Position numbers and translations under genes: made by a program
Assembly (NCBI GenBank): GCA_922989275.2
Contig: OV277869.1
Coordinates: 45,058,189-45,122,188, forward strand
DNA from: Gari tellinella
Lineage: Eukaryota > Mollusca > Bivalvia > Cardiida > Psammobiidae
Length of the DNA stretch: 64,000 nucleotides
Reading direction: 5' to 3'
Part shown: piece after piece, positions 47,957-59,600 of the stretch
How the letters are laid out: every line of letters starts with the position of its first letter
Position numbering within the stretch: the first letter of the stretch is position 1
The notes under the pieces: model-generated
The model's input: the letters and a program-made list of their open reading frames with translations, nothing else
Told to the model about the DNA's origin: nothing
Database searches by the model: none

Positions 47957-48393
47957 CAGGGCTCCAGATGAGAGGAAGTAAAATGAACAAATCAAACATT
48001 TTCTCACTCATTTAAGCACCAAATCATATAATGTTATTACTCAGTAGAATTGGCGCAAAGAGACAATTCTAATGAGTAGTGACACCATAATGATTAATAC
48101 AGAAATAAAGATTTCAGATTTTGAAATACTCCCCTTAACACATTATCCCCTGAAACTTCCAATGGACAATTCCAGTTTGCAATAAAGGCTGGTCCATTTT
48201 AGACTATTTAGGGTTGTTTTTTTGTAATAAATTGCAAAATGACAAACAGTGAAGTCCTTGATCAGTAGGAGCCCTCTGATCAGGGACTTCACTGTTTCCA
48301 TAGGACAAGTATACTCTTCACATGTACATATTTGGTAAAGGACGCATATATGCGTCACTAGGGCTCAATGAGTTATCTTGATCTCTGCTAAGG
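47957..48393. mobile_element. H4 element interrupted by a T2 element
   Basis: CAGGGCTCCAGATGAGAGG ... ATACTCCCC | insertion | TTATCTTGATCTCTG. The right fragment continues the H4 end (TTATCTGGAGCCCTG). Confidence 0.7.
48133..48376 (-). mobile_element. T2 element nested in H4 at TTAW
   Basis: CACATTATCCCCTGAAAC ... CACTAGGGCTCAATGAG, bounded by TTAA on the left and TTAT on the right. Hairpin B has a shortened apex. Confidence 0.7.
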
Positions 48394-48606
48394 TAACGAT
48401 AAAGAGGAATGCTACAGTGAAGTAGATGTTATGCTTTCCCAGCAAATATGTTTATGCTAAAACAATATTACCATTGCAAACATATTGTACCCCTCAGCAT
48501 CTGATCAGGTTCCAAGCTGTTTAGAGTCACTCAGGTTGTCAACAATTTCAGGAAACTATTATTATACCCCCTCAAACTAATTTGGGGGGGGGGGTGTACT
48601 GGAGTC

Positions 48607-50169
48607 ACCATGTCCGTCTTGTTCAAATCACTGTCTTCATAGATCCAAAGGACATTGCCGGACAAGGACAGTCTGGTGACTGTGTTGTTTATGCAGTGTG
48701 GTACATAGATAGAGCCTGTATCTAGACTGGCAGCCATTGAGACAACATTACTAAACAGCTGCCCTCCATTCACATCCTTTTCAATAGTATGAAACAAATT
48801 TCCCTCTCTATCTATGATATTTAGTCTCTCTGGTCCTCCAAGGCTGACTACAAACTTGTCCTTGATGTAGGCTATACCATAGCATGGACCCGTTGTCTTG
48901 ATCTTCTTGTGTTCATAGAGCCTGTCGCCTCTGGTCCTGAGGAGAACAATCTCACAGTTCTTTGGTTGTGTGACAGCAATCTCGCCAGGCTCCTCTGTAG
49001 TAGTTATATCCCAAGGTGGCCATGGTAGCTGGTACTCTGAGATAACTCTACACTGTTTTATGTCAATTAACTTCACTTTTTGTTTTTTCATTGTCAACAG
49101 CGGTCAGTCTTCCAAGACTGATCAAGGCTAATCCTGTTATATTACATAGATTCGAATCATTGTCCATTTTTACATTAATCTCTGCCAGCTTTATAGCTTT
49201 GGTCTTTATTTTCATACTTATCTCCCCCACCTTTGTAGCTTTAGTCTTTATTGCATCTTTCGTGAACAGATTCCCAAGACTACCACCATGTTTAAGAAAT
49301 TTGTCTAGTTGTTCACAGGGCTGAAACAAGTAATTACTGATGGCATTATCCTTTGAAATATCTTCAAGTGATTTCACAATGGATCTCATTTCAGTCTTGG
49401 TTGTTTTCATGGCAACAAACAAGTTACAGTACTGTTTATTCTTTTGCATTGCCTTCATATTGGTTGACAGACTTTGAGCTTTTGTTTGCATGTTGTCACA
49501 AGATTTAATGTTTTCTTCCATTTTCAGCATGTCTTTTTTCTTCATCATTTTAGCCTCTGTCTCTATTTTCTTCTCCGATTCATTAAAAGCTTCATTTACT
49601 TCTTTCTTCACTTGTTTAACATGATCTAGTGCCTTGTCGAAGATATCTTGAGATTTCAATTTGTTGCCTAGCGATGTGTCCGCAAGACTCTTTGTCTGTA
49701 ACAACAGTTTGTCAAGCTGTCTTACTAAACTGGAAAACTCTTCTCCATTCCACATATCCTTAGCAATCTTAGGAATATACTGGACTCCTTTGCAATTCCT
49801 GTGGTCATGATTCAGACAGACCCCACATCCGAGACAGTCATGATCCACACAGAAGTACTCAATAGTCTTTCTTTTATGCTGAGCACATTTTTCCGTACAA
49901 ATATCCAAACAGTCCAAGAGATGTGTGTCTTTCTTGGCATCCTCGATATCCAGGAGCTTGTGGTGTCGTGTAAGCTTTGGCTTTAGGTGATATCTGAAGC
50001 ATTCATCACAGAGAAACTCTGCACAGTCCACACAAAATCCAACAGCTTCAAGATATTTGCCATCTTCATTACATGACTGGCAAATATAGTCAAATACAAC
50101 ATCAGAGCCAGCTATAAGAGACGCAGTTAATGTTTCTTGTTGTTCTAACCTTTTAGCCACGACTCTCAA
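48607..50169 (-). pseudogene. TRIM-like B-box/coiled-coil/NHL-type gene, broken
   Basis: Intact members are B-box proteins of the TRIM family (often ubiquitin ligases) that are greatly expanded in bivalves; no RING is visible here. Frame 1 (50169-49063): B-box-1-like cysteines (C30-x2-C33 ... H70), B-box 2 (CAQHKRKTIEYFC ... HDHRNC, residues 95-126), then a Lys/Glu-rich coiled coil (about 145-270). Frame 2 (49097 down to about 48607) continues with propeller/NHL-like repeats (VKLIDIKQCRVISEYQLP, RLNIIDREGNLFHTIEKD, TRLSLSGNVLWIYEDSDL). The frames join if one base is removed from an A6 run (T6 on the + strand, 49083-49088). There is no ATG: the frame opens after a TAG upstream of TTG. The propeller stops after about half its expected length where a GTACACCCCCC repeat begins. 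One lesion could be an assembly error; three together suggest a pseudogene. Confidence 0.75.
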
Positions 50170-50265
50170 TATGATATTCTAAGACTAACACGACCGCTAA
50201 CATGTACAAATTTCTAAGAATAAGGCTGGGTAACAATTTCACTTCCTCATAATGTTGGTTAACAA

Positions 50266-50480
50266 CTTAACTCTTTGCATGCTAGCGGCGGATACATGTG
50301 CCACAGACATAATCTTTGCAAAGAGTTTGGATCCAGATGAGACGCCGCATAACGCAGCGTCTCATCAGGATCCAAACTGTTTGCGGTTCTGACACTGAAT
50401 TTAAAAGAAATTTTGAAAAATTCTAATTTTAGAACAGAAGCAGACGACAATTGTTTCAGACGAAACAAGAAATATCTTTA
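50266..50480. repeat. TTAA-type element with hairpin C
   Basis: TTAACTCTTTGCATGCTAGCGG, then the palindrome near 50317-50386 (GCAAAGAGTTTGGATCC ... GGATCCAAACTGTTTGC, apex GCCGCATAACGCAGC) and AGCAGACGACAATTG. A possible other end, CGCCGAAAAAAATTACCCAG plus CAAAGAGTTAA, lies at 51417-51450, so this copy may be split. It is 97 bp upstream of the TRIM-like frame. Confidence 0.55.
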
Positions 50481-51099
50481 AAAAAGATATTCGGCGGAAT
50501 GGTTGGTGGAATTCATGCTGTTGATGGGTGTGCAAAATTGTACGAAATTGGAGGTTTTCAAAGAATTGTAATATCTTGGATTGAAAAGCAAAAAATACAC
50601 ATTCAACGATATAGCATAACTCTGACTAAAAAACTATAAATGTACAGAAATGCAAAACATATCCTAGCTACTGGTAGGAGATCCTCAGATTAAATTATAT
50701 TGTTCTGTATATCAAACTTTATTCATGGGGAGTTTCTTGAAACAAACTATAACTAGATAAACTGTGCAGGCCCATACAGAACAGTCTGCCCTGCTTTACA
50801 AGGTCTATAACACCTCACTCTTGTAAATAAATGATGAAACAACACAATTGTGTTTAACTCACTTGAGGCCATTTATTATATTGCTATCAATGTATGGTAA
50901 ATTTGTACAAAATTAATAGTCAACAATTAAAATAAATTGGAAGTAAACCATTATTAAACAAAATACCTAGCTGCTCCTGTCTATCTATAAATACACATCC
51001 GATTCTGCTAGCATATCTTAAAATAGAAGCTCAGTATTACACACTGGCTGTGTCTAATTTTACACTCACATCAGTGCATAAACAGCTAGGCTACTGTTT

Positions 51100-51292
51100 C
51101 AGGGCTCCAGATAAGAGGGGAGTAAATTGAACAAATCTAACATTTTCTCACTCATTTCAGCACCAAACCCTATGGTGTTACCACTCATTTTTATCGTCTC
51201 GAAGAGACAATTCATATGAGTTGGACACCATAGGGTTTAATGCACAAATAAAGTTTTTAAGTTTTGAAATAATTTTCTTATCTGGAGCCCTG
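51100..51292. mobile_element. H4 element
   Basis: CAGGGCTCCAGATAAGAGGG ... TTATCTGGAGCCCTG; the palindrome AAACCCTATGGTGTTACCAC ... GTCTCGAAGAGAC ... GGACACCATAGGGTTT. GCTACTGT lies just left (2 bp gap) and GCTACTAT just right, a possible 8-bp duplication. Confidence 0.78.
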
Positions 51293-51621
51293 GCTACTAT
51301 CCAATCAGACAATTCAGTTTCAACAGGTGCTCTTAATTCTAAATTTCTGATCAAATATGATTGGTTCAAATGTTTGTCTAAATAGAAATGTGTGACTAAA
51401 TAGATAACAGACAGCTCCGCCGAAAAAAATTACCCAGCAGACAAAGAGTTAAAAACACTTGATATAAATGTTTGAGGCAATTCAATGGCTACTCAATGTG
51501 GGATGGAAATACTTAAAAGCTCCTTGAAGAAGTTCCACTTTTAATTTAATACTGGTACCAGGTAGTTAAACAATCACGGATGGAAAACATTGGAACTTTA
51601 CTACCGTGTGTAACACAACTA

Positions 51622-51816
51622 CAGTCGAATTTTCGATATCTCAACTCGCTTAACTCAAAATATCCGATATTTAAAAACATGAATTTGCCTTATTTCAAGC
51701 TCTGTTTAGGTGAACATACCCATATTTCAAAGTTAAAACGCGACTACGCCGCGTTTTAACTTTGAAATACCGGGTATGTTCGAGTTAAACAAGTTTGAGA
51801 TATCGAAGTTCGACTG
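51622..51816. mobile_element. Pogo/Tigger-like MITE
   Basis: TA-flanked CAGTCGAATTTTCGATATC / GATATCGAAGTTCGACTG, with a central palindrome CATATTTCAAAGTTAAAACGC ... GCGTTTTAACTTTGAAATA. Confidence 0.75.
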
Positions 51817-52074
51817 TACATGGAAAAAATAGTTTTATCGTAATTATGTATCCCCCTTCCTTGATAGTCTAAAGTTATTTATTTCACATTCTGCTTCACT
51901 TCCAGTCTGCTTTAAGCTACCATCTGATAGAATATACAAATCATTTTGTATTGAACATATACATTACTGTTAACTACATCCCCACTGAACTTCTAAGTAG
52001 GTCTCCCTCCAGCTTCAAGTACCTCCTAATGATTCCTGGAGCTGTGCCGGCCACCGTAACCGGAGAGGTTCAGT

Positions 52075-52326
52075 TTAACCCATTACCTCTTAGCCTATTT
52101 CTAGCTTTGGACACAGGTGACCACTTAAAGCAGGTTGAAAGTAAAGCAGAATGTGCCTTAAGGCACATTCTGCTTTACTTTCAGCCTGCTTTAAGCTACC
52201 ATCTGCTAGGATTTAGAAAATATTTCTTCTGGTACATATTCTTGGCTGTATAAATTGGAACTATTTTCTTCAGTGGAGGAATAAATAAGAGGCGTAAAAA
52301 GGCGTTTTTAAGGGGTAATGGGTTAA
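52075..52326 (+). mobile_element. T1 element, near-canonical
   Basis: TTAACCCATTACCTCTTAGCC ... GGGGTAATGGGTTAA. The hairpin near 52122-52193 is perfectly self-complementary over most of its length (apex GTGCCTTAAGGCAC). Confidence 0.88.
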
Positions 52327-52756
52327 AGGGGCGAAAACGAAGCTGGAAACTCTTTACTATTTTCTTTCTGTTAACTGTCCCACTTTTCTACCTATCTATC
52401 ATTTCACTTATTCTGACAAACCACCCGTCGCATAATAGTCAAGTGTGACTGTGATGATGTACTATGTAGATGTATTTTTGTCAGAGAAGGTACAGTAAAC
52501 GGTTAAGGTTTGGTATATCTGGAAAAGACTATGCTATGCAATAGATGAATGGTGAAGAAGCCTTATGCAGTGGTTGAAAAAAGGCTGTTGAACAACTTGA
52601 AAACTGTCCTTAGAAGGGTAAATTTTACAAAAAAGTTAAAACATTAGTTATTAAGAGAACAACCATGTACATTTTTGACAAAGTTGGTATAGGTATATCA
52701 CAAATTCATGCACATTTGTTTGGAAGATATTTGAAAATTATCATATATTTTTTAAG
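52327..52756. other. Gene-free stretch
   Basis: Nothing recognised: no splice-framed coding segment, hairpin element or tandem repeat. Confidence 0.4.
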
Positions 52757-53066
52757 GCCCTATGTAATTCACTGTACAATTCTATGTAAAACTGGCTCTT
52801 GTAGTTTTTGACAAGAAGATTTTTAAAGATTTCCTTAAATTTTCACTTCGGTTGCCATGGTAACCAGAGTTCTGCATTGTTTTTTAATCTTTGAACAAAT
52901 CTGAAAGAACTTGACCCAAGGAACATTTCTATTAAGTTTGGTTGAAAGCTGTCAAGCGGTATAGGAGGAGATGTCATTTGAAGCAATTGTTAACGATGAT
53001 GCACGGCGACGGACAGAGGGCCATCACAATAGCTCACCTTGAGCCAAAGGCACAAGGTGACCTAAA
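52757..53066 (-). repeat. Pearl/Helitron-like fragment, reverse
   Basis: Ends with AGCTCACCTTGAGCCAAAGG ... AAGGTGACCT and carries GAAGCAATTGTTAACGATG and GGTTGCCATGGTAACCAGAG, matching the head and first unit of the 35035-36245 element in inverse orientation. Confidence 0.65.
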
Positions 53067-53600
53067 AACAAGAACTGTGTCACAGTAATTGACAAATATC
53101 CCAAGGTGTTTTATCATTGGAATGTATTCATTTGGCAAGAGCTTCTGGAGTTGAGTACACATGCTAAATACATGTATGAAGTCTCTACCATACGTAGTTC
53201 CAGTTATGTCCAAGTTAAAATTCAGCCTATTTGACCGCTTATAGTGACCTGTAATTGAGCTTGGCCATGGTCGGGTATGGCCCAAGTTGTACTTAGCTGA
53301 AGAACTTCTTGAGTTGCGCATGTCTGTATCACACACTATTTGAAGTTATGGCCAAATTACAGGTTGGTCCATTTGACCTCTAAAAGGTCTTGACCTTTAC
53401 AAGGCATGACCTAAGTTGCACTAAGCTGAAGAGTTTGAGTTGAGAACAAATGCCAAATATGAAGTGTCTACCACATGTAGTTCTGTAGTTATTGAGTAGG
53501 TTAAAGTGTTGGACAGACAAACAATTGGATGGACACACAAACAGACAGACCAAAAACAATATCTCCCCATCAAATCTGGTTGGGGCATAATAAGTCGTGC
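53067..53600 (-). repeat. Two-unit tandem repeat element
   Basis: CTTCTGGAGTTGAGTACACATGC ... GAAGTCTCTACCATACGTAG and GTTTGAGTTGAGAACAAATGCC ... GAAGTGTCTACCACATGTAG are two copies of a roughly 280 bp unit. It ends in GACAGACAAACAATTGGATGG and ATCTGGTTGGGGCATAATA, a microsatellite/tail like other pearl-like heads. Confidence 0.5.
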
Positions 53601-53865
53601 TGGGGCATAATAACCATTTAACAATCTTTATAGTGAAGGCAAAATCATAACAAGGGACTTTGAACTCTTTTCAAATTTAATCATTCATAGCTCTAGTAGA
53701 ACAAAAGAATTAACCAAAAGAATACTGTTGGCAAATTTGTGACACCTGCTTTATATAAATCGGTTCTCGATGCAAGACCAAATAAATAGAGCCTAGACAT
53801 TAATCGAGATCCAAACTGTGAACTTGTGATATTTTCTTCACACATTCAACCCTAGTCTGAGTATA

Positions 53866-54327
53866 CAGTAAAACCTCTCTATTAACCCATTACCCCATAA
53901 ATACACCTTTTTACACCTTTAATTTATTCATCCAGTGAAGAAAATAGTTCCAATTTATGCTGTTACAAATAAGAATCATAAGAAATATTCTCTATATTCT
54001 AGCAGATAATAGCTTAAAGCAGGCTGAAAGTAAAGCAGAATGGGCCTTAAGGCTCATTCTGCTTTACATTCAACCTGCTTTAAATGGTCAACTTTTTTCA
54101 AAAATAGAAACAGGATATGGGGTAATAGGTTAAAACCTCTGAAATGTTGGTTAATTGATCGCTTTTAAGACAGCTGGCAGCTTAAAGCAAGTTGAAAGTA
54201 GAGCAGAAAGCTCCTTTTATAATTTAAGGAGCTTTCTGCTTTACTGTCATTTTGCTTTTAGCAGCAAACTTGCCTATAACAGGAACATTTTATCTCATGT
54301 AGTGGTTGTAATAGAGAAGTTTTACTG
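53866..54327. mobile_element. P2 element with hairpin A variant and nested T1
   Basis: TA-flanked (53864-53865, 54328-54329) CAGTAAAACCTCTCTATTA / TAATAGAGAAGTTTTACTG. Its own hairpin (about 54181-54256) is AAAGCAAGTTGAAAGTAGAG ... AAGCTCC ... GGAGCTT. A reversed T1 (53883-54133) sits near its left end at TTAA. Confidence 0.8.
53883..54133 (-). mobile_element. T1 element nested in P2
   Basis: TTAACCCATTACCCCATAAATAC ... GGGGTAATAGGTTAA, with hairpin apex GGGCCTTAAGGCTC. Confidence 0.85.
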
Positions 54328-54334
54328 TACCTAG

Positions 54335-54550
54335 CATTTACAAAAAATGTACCTGTTAAGAGTACATTTATCTAATGTAAACAGTGTAGAAACAAATCAG
54401 AGGGCTCAGATAGAAGCCCTCTGATTAAGGTGTGCATTGTTTGTCATATTGCAAAAGATAGCAAACCACCTGAACTATTGCAAACTGAACTAGACTCAAT
54501 TGGAAACTTCTATTGTCTATTAAAAGATTCAGGGGTGAACTAGTTAACCT
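54335..54550 (+). repeat. T2 element, diverged
   Basis: AATGTACCTGTTAAGAGTAC, hairpin B variant AAACAGTGTAGAAACAAATC ... GATTAAGGTGTGCATTGTTTG, CAGGGGTGAACTAGTTAA. Confidence 0.6.
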
Positions 54551-54559
54551 ATTATCCAT

Positions 54560-55380
54560 AACAGCGTTTTTTTTCACCCAATTGGGAACGGGTCCGGTAC
54601 CCCTCAGATTAGGAATTTTGCAAGTCAAATTGGGGAAAAGGAGTTGTGAAATGATGACAATGCAGAAATTGGGAATTTAAGTTACTAAACCGTTATAACT
54701 GTTTATGATGGTAAACATGGTGTAGAAACTAAATCTACGCTGGACATATTACTCACAGTAGATGCTGTTGCGGCTGAGACAGAGTTGATGACTTAGTAAA
54801 ATCCAAAATCTTATCTTATCTATCTCTGGATACTGCCAATCACGCTCACAAGTGTTAAAGGCAGTGATCTAGATTCAAGTTTTTTATTATCGTCGTTTTC
54901 AAAACAATTCTGTAAAGACTGTAATACTTTGAATTATGGCTCATGATTGTTTTAATTGTAGGATTTCTAAATTTTATAAATGATGGTAAACAGTCAGACT
55001 GGGTTTGTAAACTCTTATCAATTTCAGCGGATTTTGCGATCAAGCAACATTAACCAGTCTCGATGATGGGGCATGTATAAATCTTCGCCCGGACTGTTTC
55101 CGAAATTCGGCCGTAATCACTGGTATTGTTTTATACATACTCCCAAAAATGTCAATGGAGTTGCGTAACTTTGCTTACGTTCATTGTAGCAAAAGATAAG
55201 TTGGAATATGGATGGTTTGCTATGATTTAAAGGGAAAATGTAATTTGATAATTAGCAAATATGTTTATTTTGATTGGGAACAGGTCCGATAATTGATTTC
55301 TTTTGATTGGGAAGGGTCCAGTCATCAAATTGGTATGGGTCCGTCTCGAATTGGAAACGGGTCCGTTCCCCGGTACCGTC
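54560..55380. other. Possible element with AATTGGGAACGGGTCCGGTACC ends
   Basis: CCCAATTGGGAACGGGTCCGGTACCCC at 54577-54604 and AATTGGAAACGGGTCCGTTCCCCGGTACC near 55349-55377 are near direct or nested inverted repeats, with extra GGGAACAGGTCCG and GGGAAGGGTCCAG copies at 55275 and 55310. No gene was seen between them. Confidence 0.4.
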
Positions 55381-55399
55381 CAAAGAAGGAAAAAAGACG

Positions 55400-55645
55400 C
55401 TGCATAAATACACCTTTTTACACCTTTAATTTAATCCTCCATTAAAGAAAACTATTCCAATTTATACAGCCATGAATATGCACCCTTAGAAATATTTTCT
55501 ATATATTATAGAAGATGATAGCTTAAAGGAAGCTGAAAGTAAGGCAGAATGTGCCTTTAGGCACATTCTGTTTTACTTTCAACCTGCTTTAAGTGGTCAC
55601 CTATCTTAATAATTAAAACTAGAAACAGGTTTATGGGGTTAGATA
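55400..55645 (-). mobile_element. T1 element, reverse
   Basis: CATAAATACACCTTTTTACACC ... AGCCATGAATATGCAC ... hairpin apex GTGCCTTTAGGCAC ... AGGTTTATGGGGTTAG. Confidence 0.7.
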
Positions 55646-55837
55646 GTTACAGAAAAGGCAAATATAATAAATCTGAGAACTGCTGTACACATAAAGTTTT
55701 GCAGATGAAAACTGCCTAATGATTAAAGGTAGACAACTCTGTCTATAACTGAACACATTCCAATAACAAAAATACGCACAAATCACCTGGACGGAATGTT
55801 AATTAAATACATATTAACTGGGCTTGTGATTATGGGG

Positions 55838-55975
55838 AGTAGACTTTTCCCTTATTTTCCCATTTACATCTGCACTAAACCCTATTATAGCATGAAAAAT
55901 CATTAGAGCCATCTCAATGAGAAAATTGTAATGGGTAGTAACACTAGGATCTGTGAAGACATTTAAAGCATTTTA
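55838..55975. repeat. H4 element, decayed
   Basis: GGGGAGTAGACTTTTCCCTTA, AAACCCTATTATAGCATG, CATTAGAGCCATCTCAATG, GGGTAGTAACACTAGG; ends uncertain. Confidence 0.5.
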
Positions 55976-56019
55976 GCCTCAGAATCTCTCCACCATCTGT
56001 AGCCCAGCAAAATGAAACA

Positions 56020-56459
56020 CAGTAAAAACTCTCTATTACAACCTCTTATTGTGCGAATTATCAATTGTTTAACCCTTTGAACCCTAGTCCCGCATATAGG
56101 TGTTATTTTCAAACAGTGAACATGTGAATCGTACTCTTGTCCTATGCAAACAGTGAAGACCCAGATCAGAGGGCTCCGAAAGGAGCCCTCTGATCAGGGT
56201 CTTCACTGTTTGTTATAATGCCAATCATTGACAAAAACATACCTTAAAAGTTAGAAATGGACTAGACTAAAATGGAAACTGGAATTTTCCATTTAAAGTT
56301 TCAGGGAGGAAAGAGTTAAGGCTGGTGACTGCTTCAAGCAAGGTGAATATGTAAAACAGAAAGCTCCTTTCTGTTTACATTCAATTTGTTTGAAGCTGTC
56401 ACCTGTCTTTGATGCAGTCAATTTGCCTTTTTAGTAGTTATAGTAGAGAGGTTTTACTC
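56020..56459. mobile_element. P2-like element with nested T2, beside the LRRC46 stop
   Basis: CAGTAAAAACTCTCTATTAC / TAGTAGAGAGGTTTTACT. Its hairpin A variant has decayed (GAAAGCTCCTTTCTG). The right edge is about 11 bp from the stop codon of the LRRC46-like gene, so that gene's 3' UTR must run into it. Confidence 0.65.
56069..56319 (+). mobile_element. T2 element nested in P2
   Basis: TTAACCCTTTGAACCCTAG ... CAGGGAGGAAAGAGTTAA, with apex GGGCTCCGAAAGGAGCCC. Confidence 0.85.
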
Positions 56460-56470
56460 TAATTCATTCT

Positions 56471-56679
56471 TCATCCATCAGTACTTTCTGCTATCACTGA
56501 AGAGTTTGCTAGTGACCTTGACCTATCTGTTCTGGCAGTTGACCTTGAACTTGGAGGTACATTCCAGCTGATACGAAGGTCATCTAATTCTGCAGTATGG
56601 CGTTTGTGTACTTTCAATGTGTCCTCCAATCTTTTTTGCGATCTGACCATTAACCTAGTGGCAAAAGTCTGAACAGATT
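56471..56679 (-). CDS. LRRC46: LRRC46-like last coding exon
   Basis: Encodes (E)SVQTFATRLMVRSQKRLEDT...KRHTAELDDLRISW...SLANSSVIAESTDG and TGA. Assigned because its acceptor (TTTATTTCAG) and two-base entry phase exactly accept the one-base exit phase of the previous exon. There is no strong homology of its own. Confidence 0.72.
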
Positions 56680-59600
56680 CTGAAATAAAGGTTATAAATA
56701 CAGTAAAAACTTTGTTTAGTTCAAGGCATTTGTAAATAGCTTTGATCAGGATCCAGCTTGCCACTCAAATAATATTTTCAAACAATTACATGAGTAAATA
56801 CACATTACCAGTTGACAGTGCGATTCAGAGTGATATATTCAGCTCGAGACATTTTGCCGGAAAAAGCATATCTGACAAGCGCCTTGGGGCGAGTCTGATC
56901 ATTTTTTTTTTTTTTCAAAAACGTCGAGAGCTGAATGCAATACACTGTAGCGCACTGTCAATTGGTGATGTGTTTATTATATGCCTTGAATAAAAATCAA
57001 AAACAACTAAATAGTTGTTATAATCATTTAATATCTAAAATTTATTAGTTATTTGAAGCAGAACAAGGATTTTTGTATGCCACAAAGGATAACGCAGCAC
57101 TTGTACATGTACCTAAAAGACGTCACGCTAAATCGAAAGCGACGTCAGAGTAAAATACAAAGTGGCCGATACAAGGTTGCTGATACAGACTCTTGTATTT
57201 TACTGTGCAGGTACAAGTGGAAACACTCGATATCATACAAAGGCATAAAATGATAATAAAAAATCAGATTTTGAGTAGACATAGTATTTGGACAGACAGA
57301 CCTGAGCAAACAGTGTATACCCTGATCAGACTGCTCCCTCAGTTGAAGTCTGATCAGGGTCTACACTGTTTGTCATTCAGTTTGCACCTCTTGGACACAT
57401 TACTGTATGATAAAAGCAGTTAGTTTAATATCTAGAATAATTACAGCAGTTATCAACCCAATCAGTTGCCATGTTAGAGAGTGACTGGTATGGGTCTACA
57501 TTGTTTCATGCACCCCTGCATGTACATTATATTTTAGCCAGGGCTCCAGAAAAAGGAGGGAGTAAACTGAACAAATCCCACATTTTCTCACTCATACCAG
57601 CACAGAGGCCGATGGTGTTACTACTCATTAGAATCATGGTGTGATCATTTATTTAGTTACCATCTTTGCCATGCCCATTATCTTCAGGTGGTCCTTCATC
57701 TTCATCATCATCATCTTCTTCTTCTTCATCACTGGATACGCTATGTCCGGCCTTCAGCTTTTCACTCTTGGTTACCTCATTTAAGTCCAACTGCTTCAGT
57801 TTTGGTATGTCATGAACAAGCCTGCTTCTGTTAAATGGATCAAATTGATATCAAAATTAGATATAAGGAACTACATCTACTAGTATAAAAAAAATAAAAT
57901 TGATTGCCTATTGTTTGTTACTATTAATGTATAGTAATCTGGACCTGATATATACAAATTTGAATATAACAAAAGAAATAAGATGACCCTGAAGGGGAAC
58001 ATTTAAACGGGGCTATACGACAGATATCTTAAATAACCTAGATCAGCTATAGGTCAATCAGTGAATGGTCATCAAAATACCATTTTGGACATTTTATGAT
58101 GCACACAAAATTGGTCTGGTGCATGTCATATTGTGGTATTCCTCACCTGTAATCTGGGTAGTCAGTACAGGGGTTCCCCTTCAGATTCAGGATAATTATA
58201 CTTTTGGGTAGCTCATCTGCAATTATAGATAAGAAGGAAACACATAGAAAAGGCAGTTTTAGACATTACAGGTGTTAGACAGCCCTCCAAAATTTGAACA
58301 AGACGCTCTAAGGCTAAAGATCTTAGCTCATTGCAAGCTAAGTAATTCTGATGAGTCAGTTTCATCGACTTTGAAAGTGTATCATTTTCTGTTTCAGTTT
58401 TGCAGAAATTTAATCTGCATGTCAAACAGTTTCATCTCAAAAGCTTCAGTAGATCAGGATTTATAGTCAAAAATAAAAATGTGATGCAAAAAGTGTGACG
58501 GATGGACAGACAACAGAAAAGTAATCCCTAAGTGTCACTTCTGCCTAGAGCAGGTGACACAAAAATAATAAAAATGGCAAGTTTTTCAAATGTTAACGAT
58601 TTTCTTAATATCATCTTCAGAGAGACAAACAACTTGAAGCCTGATCAGATGCCTAGTTACTCAGTGTCTCATCTGGCTACAAACTGTTTGCAATTCATGC
58701 ATTATTTTTTGCACAAATACGTTTATTGGGAAAACACTTTCTCCCACTGTAAATGCAGTTTTAGCTAAGCAGGCATCACATCAGCTATCTGGCAAGTCAT
58801 AAACTCATTCACACCTAACACTTTTCATGGGAAATTCTAGTTTCAAATTAAATCCAGTCGATTCATGACTTTTTAGGGATGTTTCTGCCTTTTATTGCAT
58901 GAAGACAAACAGTACAGACTCAGATAAGAGGGCTCCTAAAGGAGCCCTCTGAACTGGGTCTGTACTGTTGCATAGGGCAAGAATATACACTGTCAGTGAG
59001 GGATTAGTATACAGTCAAACTGCCACTAAAAAGACAATATATTTGTAGTATTTATGACAGGTGACAGGTGACAGCTTAATGCAGGGCAAAAGTCATACAC
59101 CTATTTATGACAGGCAGCAGCTTAATGCAGGACAATAGTCATACACCTATTTATGACAGGCAGCAGCTTAATGCAGTGCATTTAAGTCATGTATCAGGCA
59201 CCTTGTGTATGACTCTTACCCCCTAATGCGGCTAAGATCTCATAAATACGCCTTTAATTTATTTCTCCACTGAAGAAAATAGTTCTAGTTTATACAGTTA
59301 TGAATATATATCATAAGAAAATAATTCCTATTTTCTAGAAGATTGTAGCTTAAAGCAGGTTGAAAGTAAAGCAAAATGTACCTTAAGGCACATTTTGCTT
59401 TTTTTAACCTGCTGTAAGTGGCCACCTATCTTCAATACTAGAAACAGGCTATGGGGTAATGGGTTAAGCAGTCACATGTCTCTAAAGATCATCAAGCATC
59501 TTCATTCAGTGGTGCTTAACACTCACTCAGGTTTAATTGCACTCAATGTGTTAACTTACCCACATCCACTTTTGATATCAGGTTCTCCGATAGATCCAGG

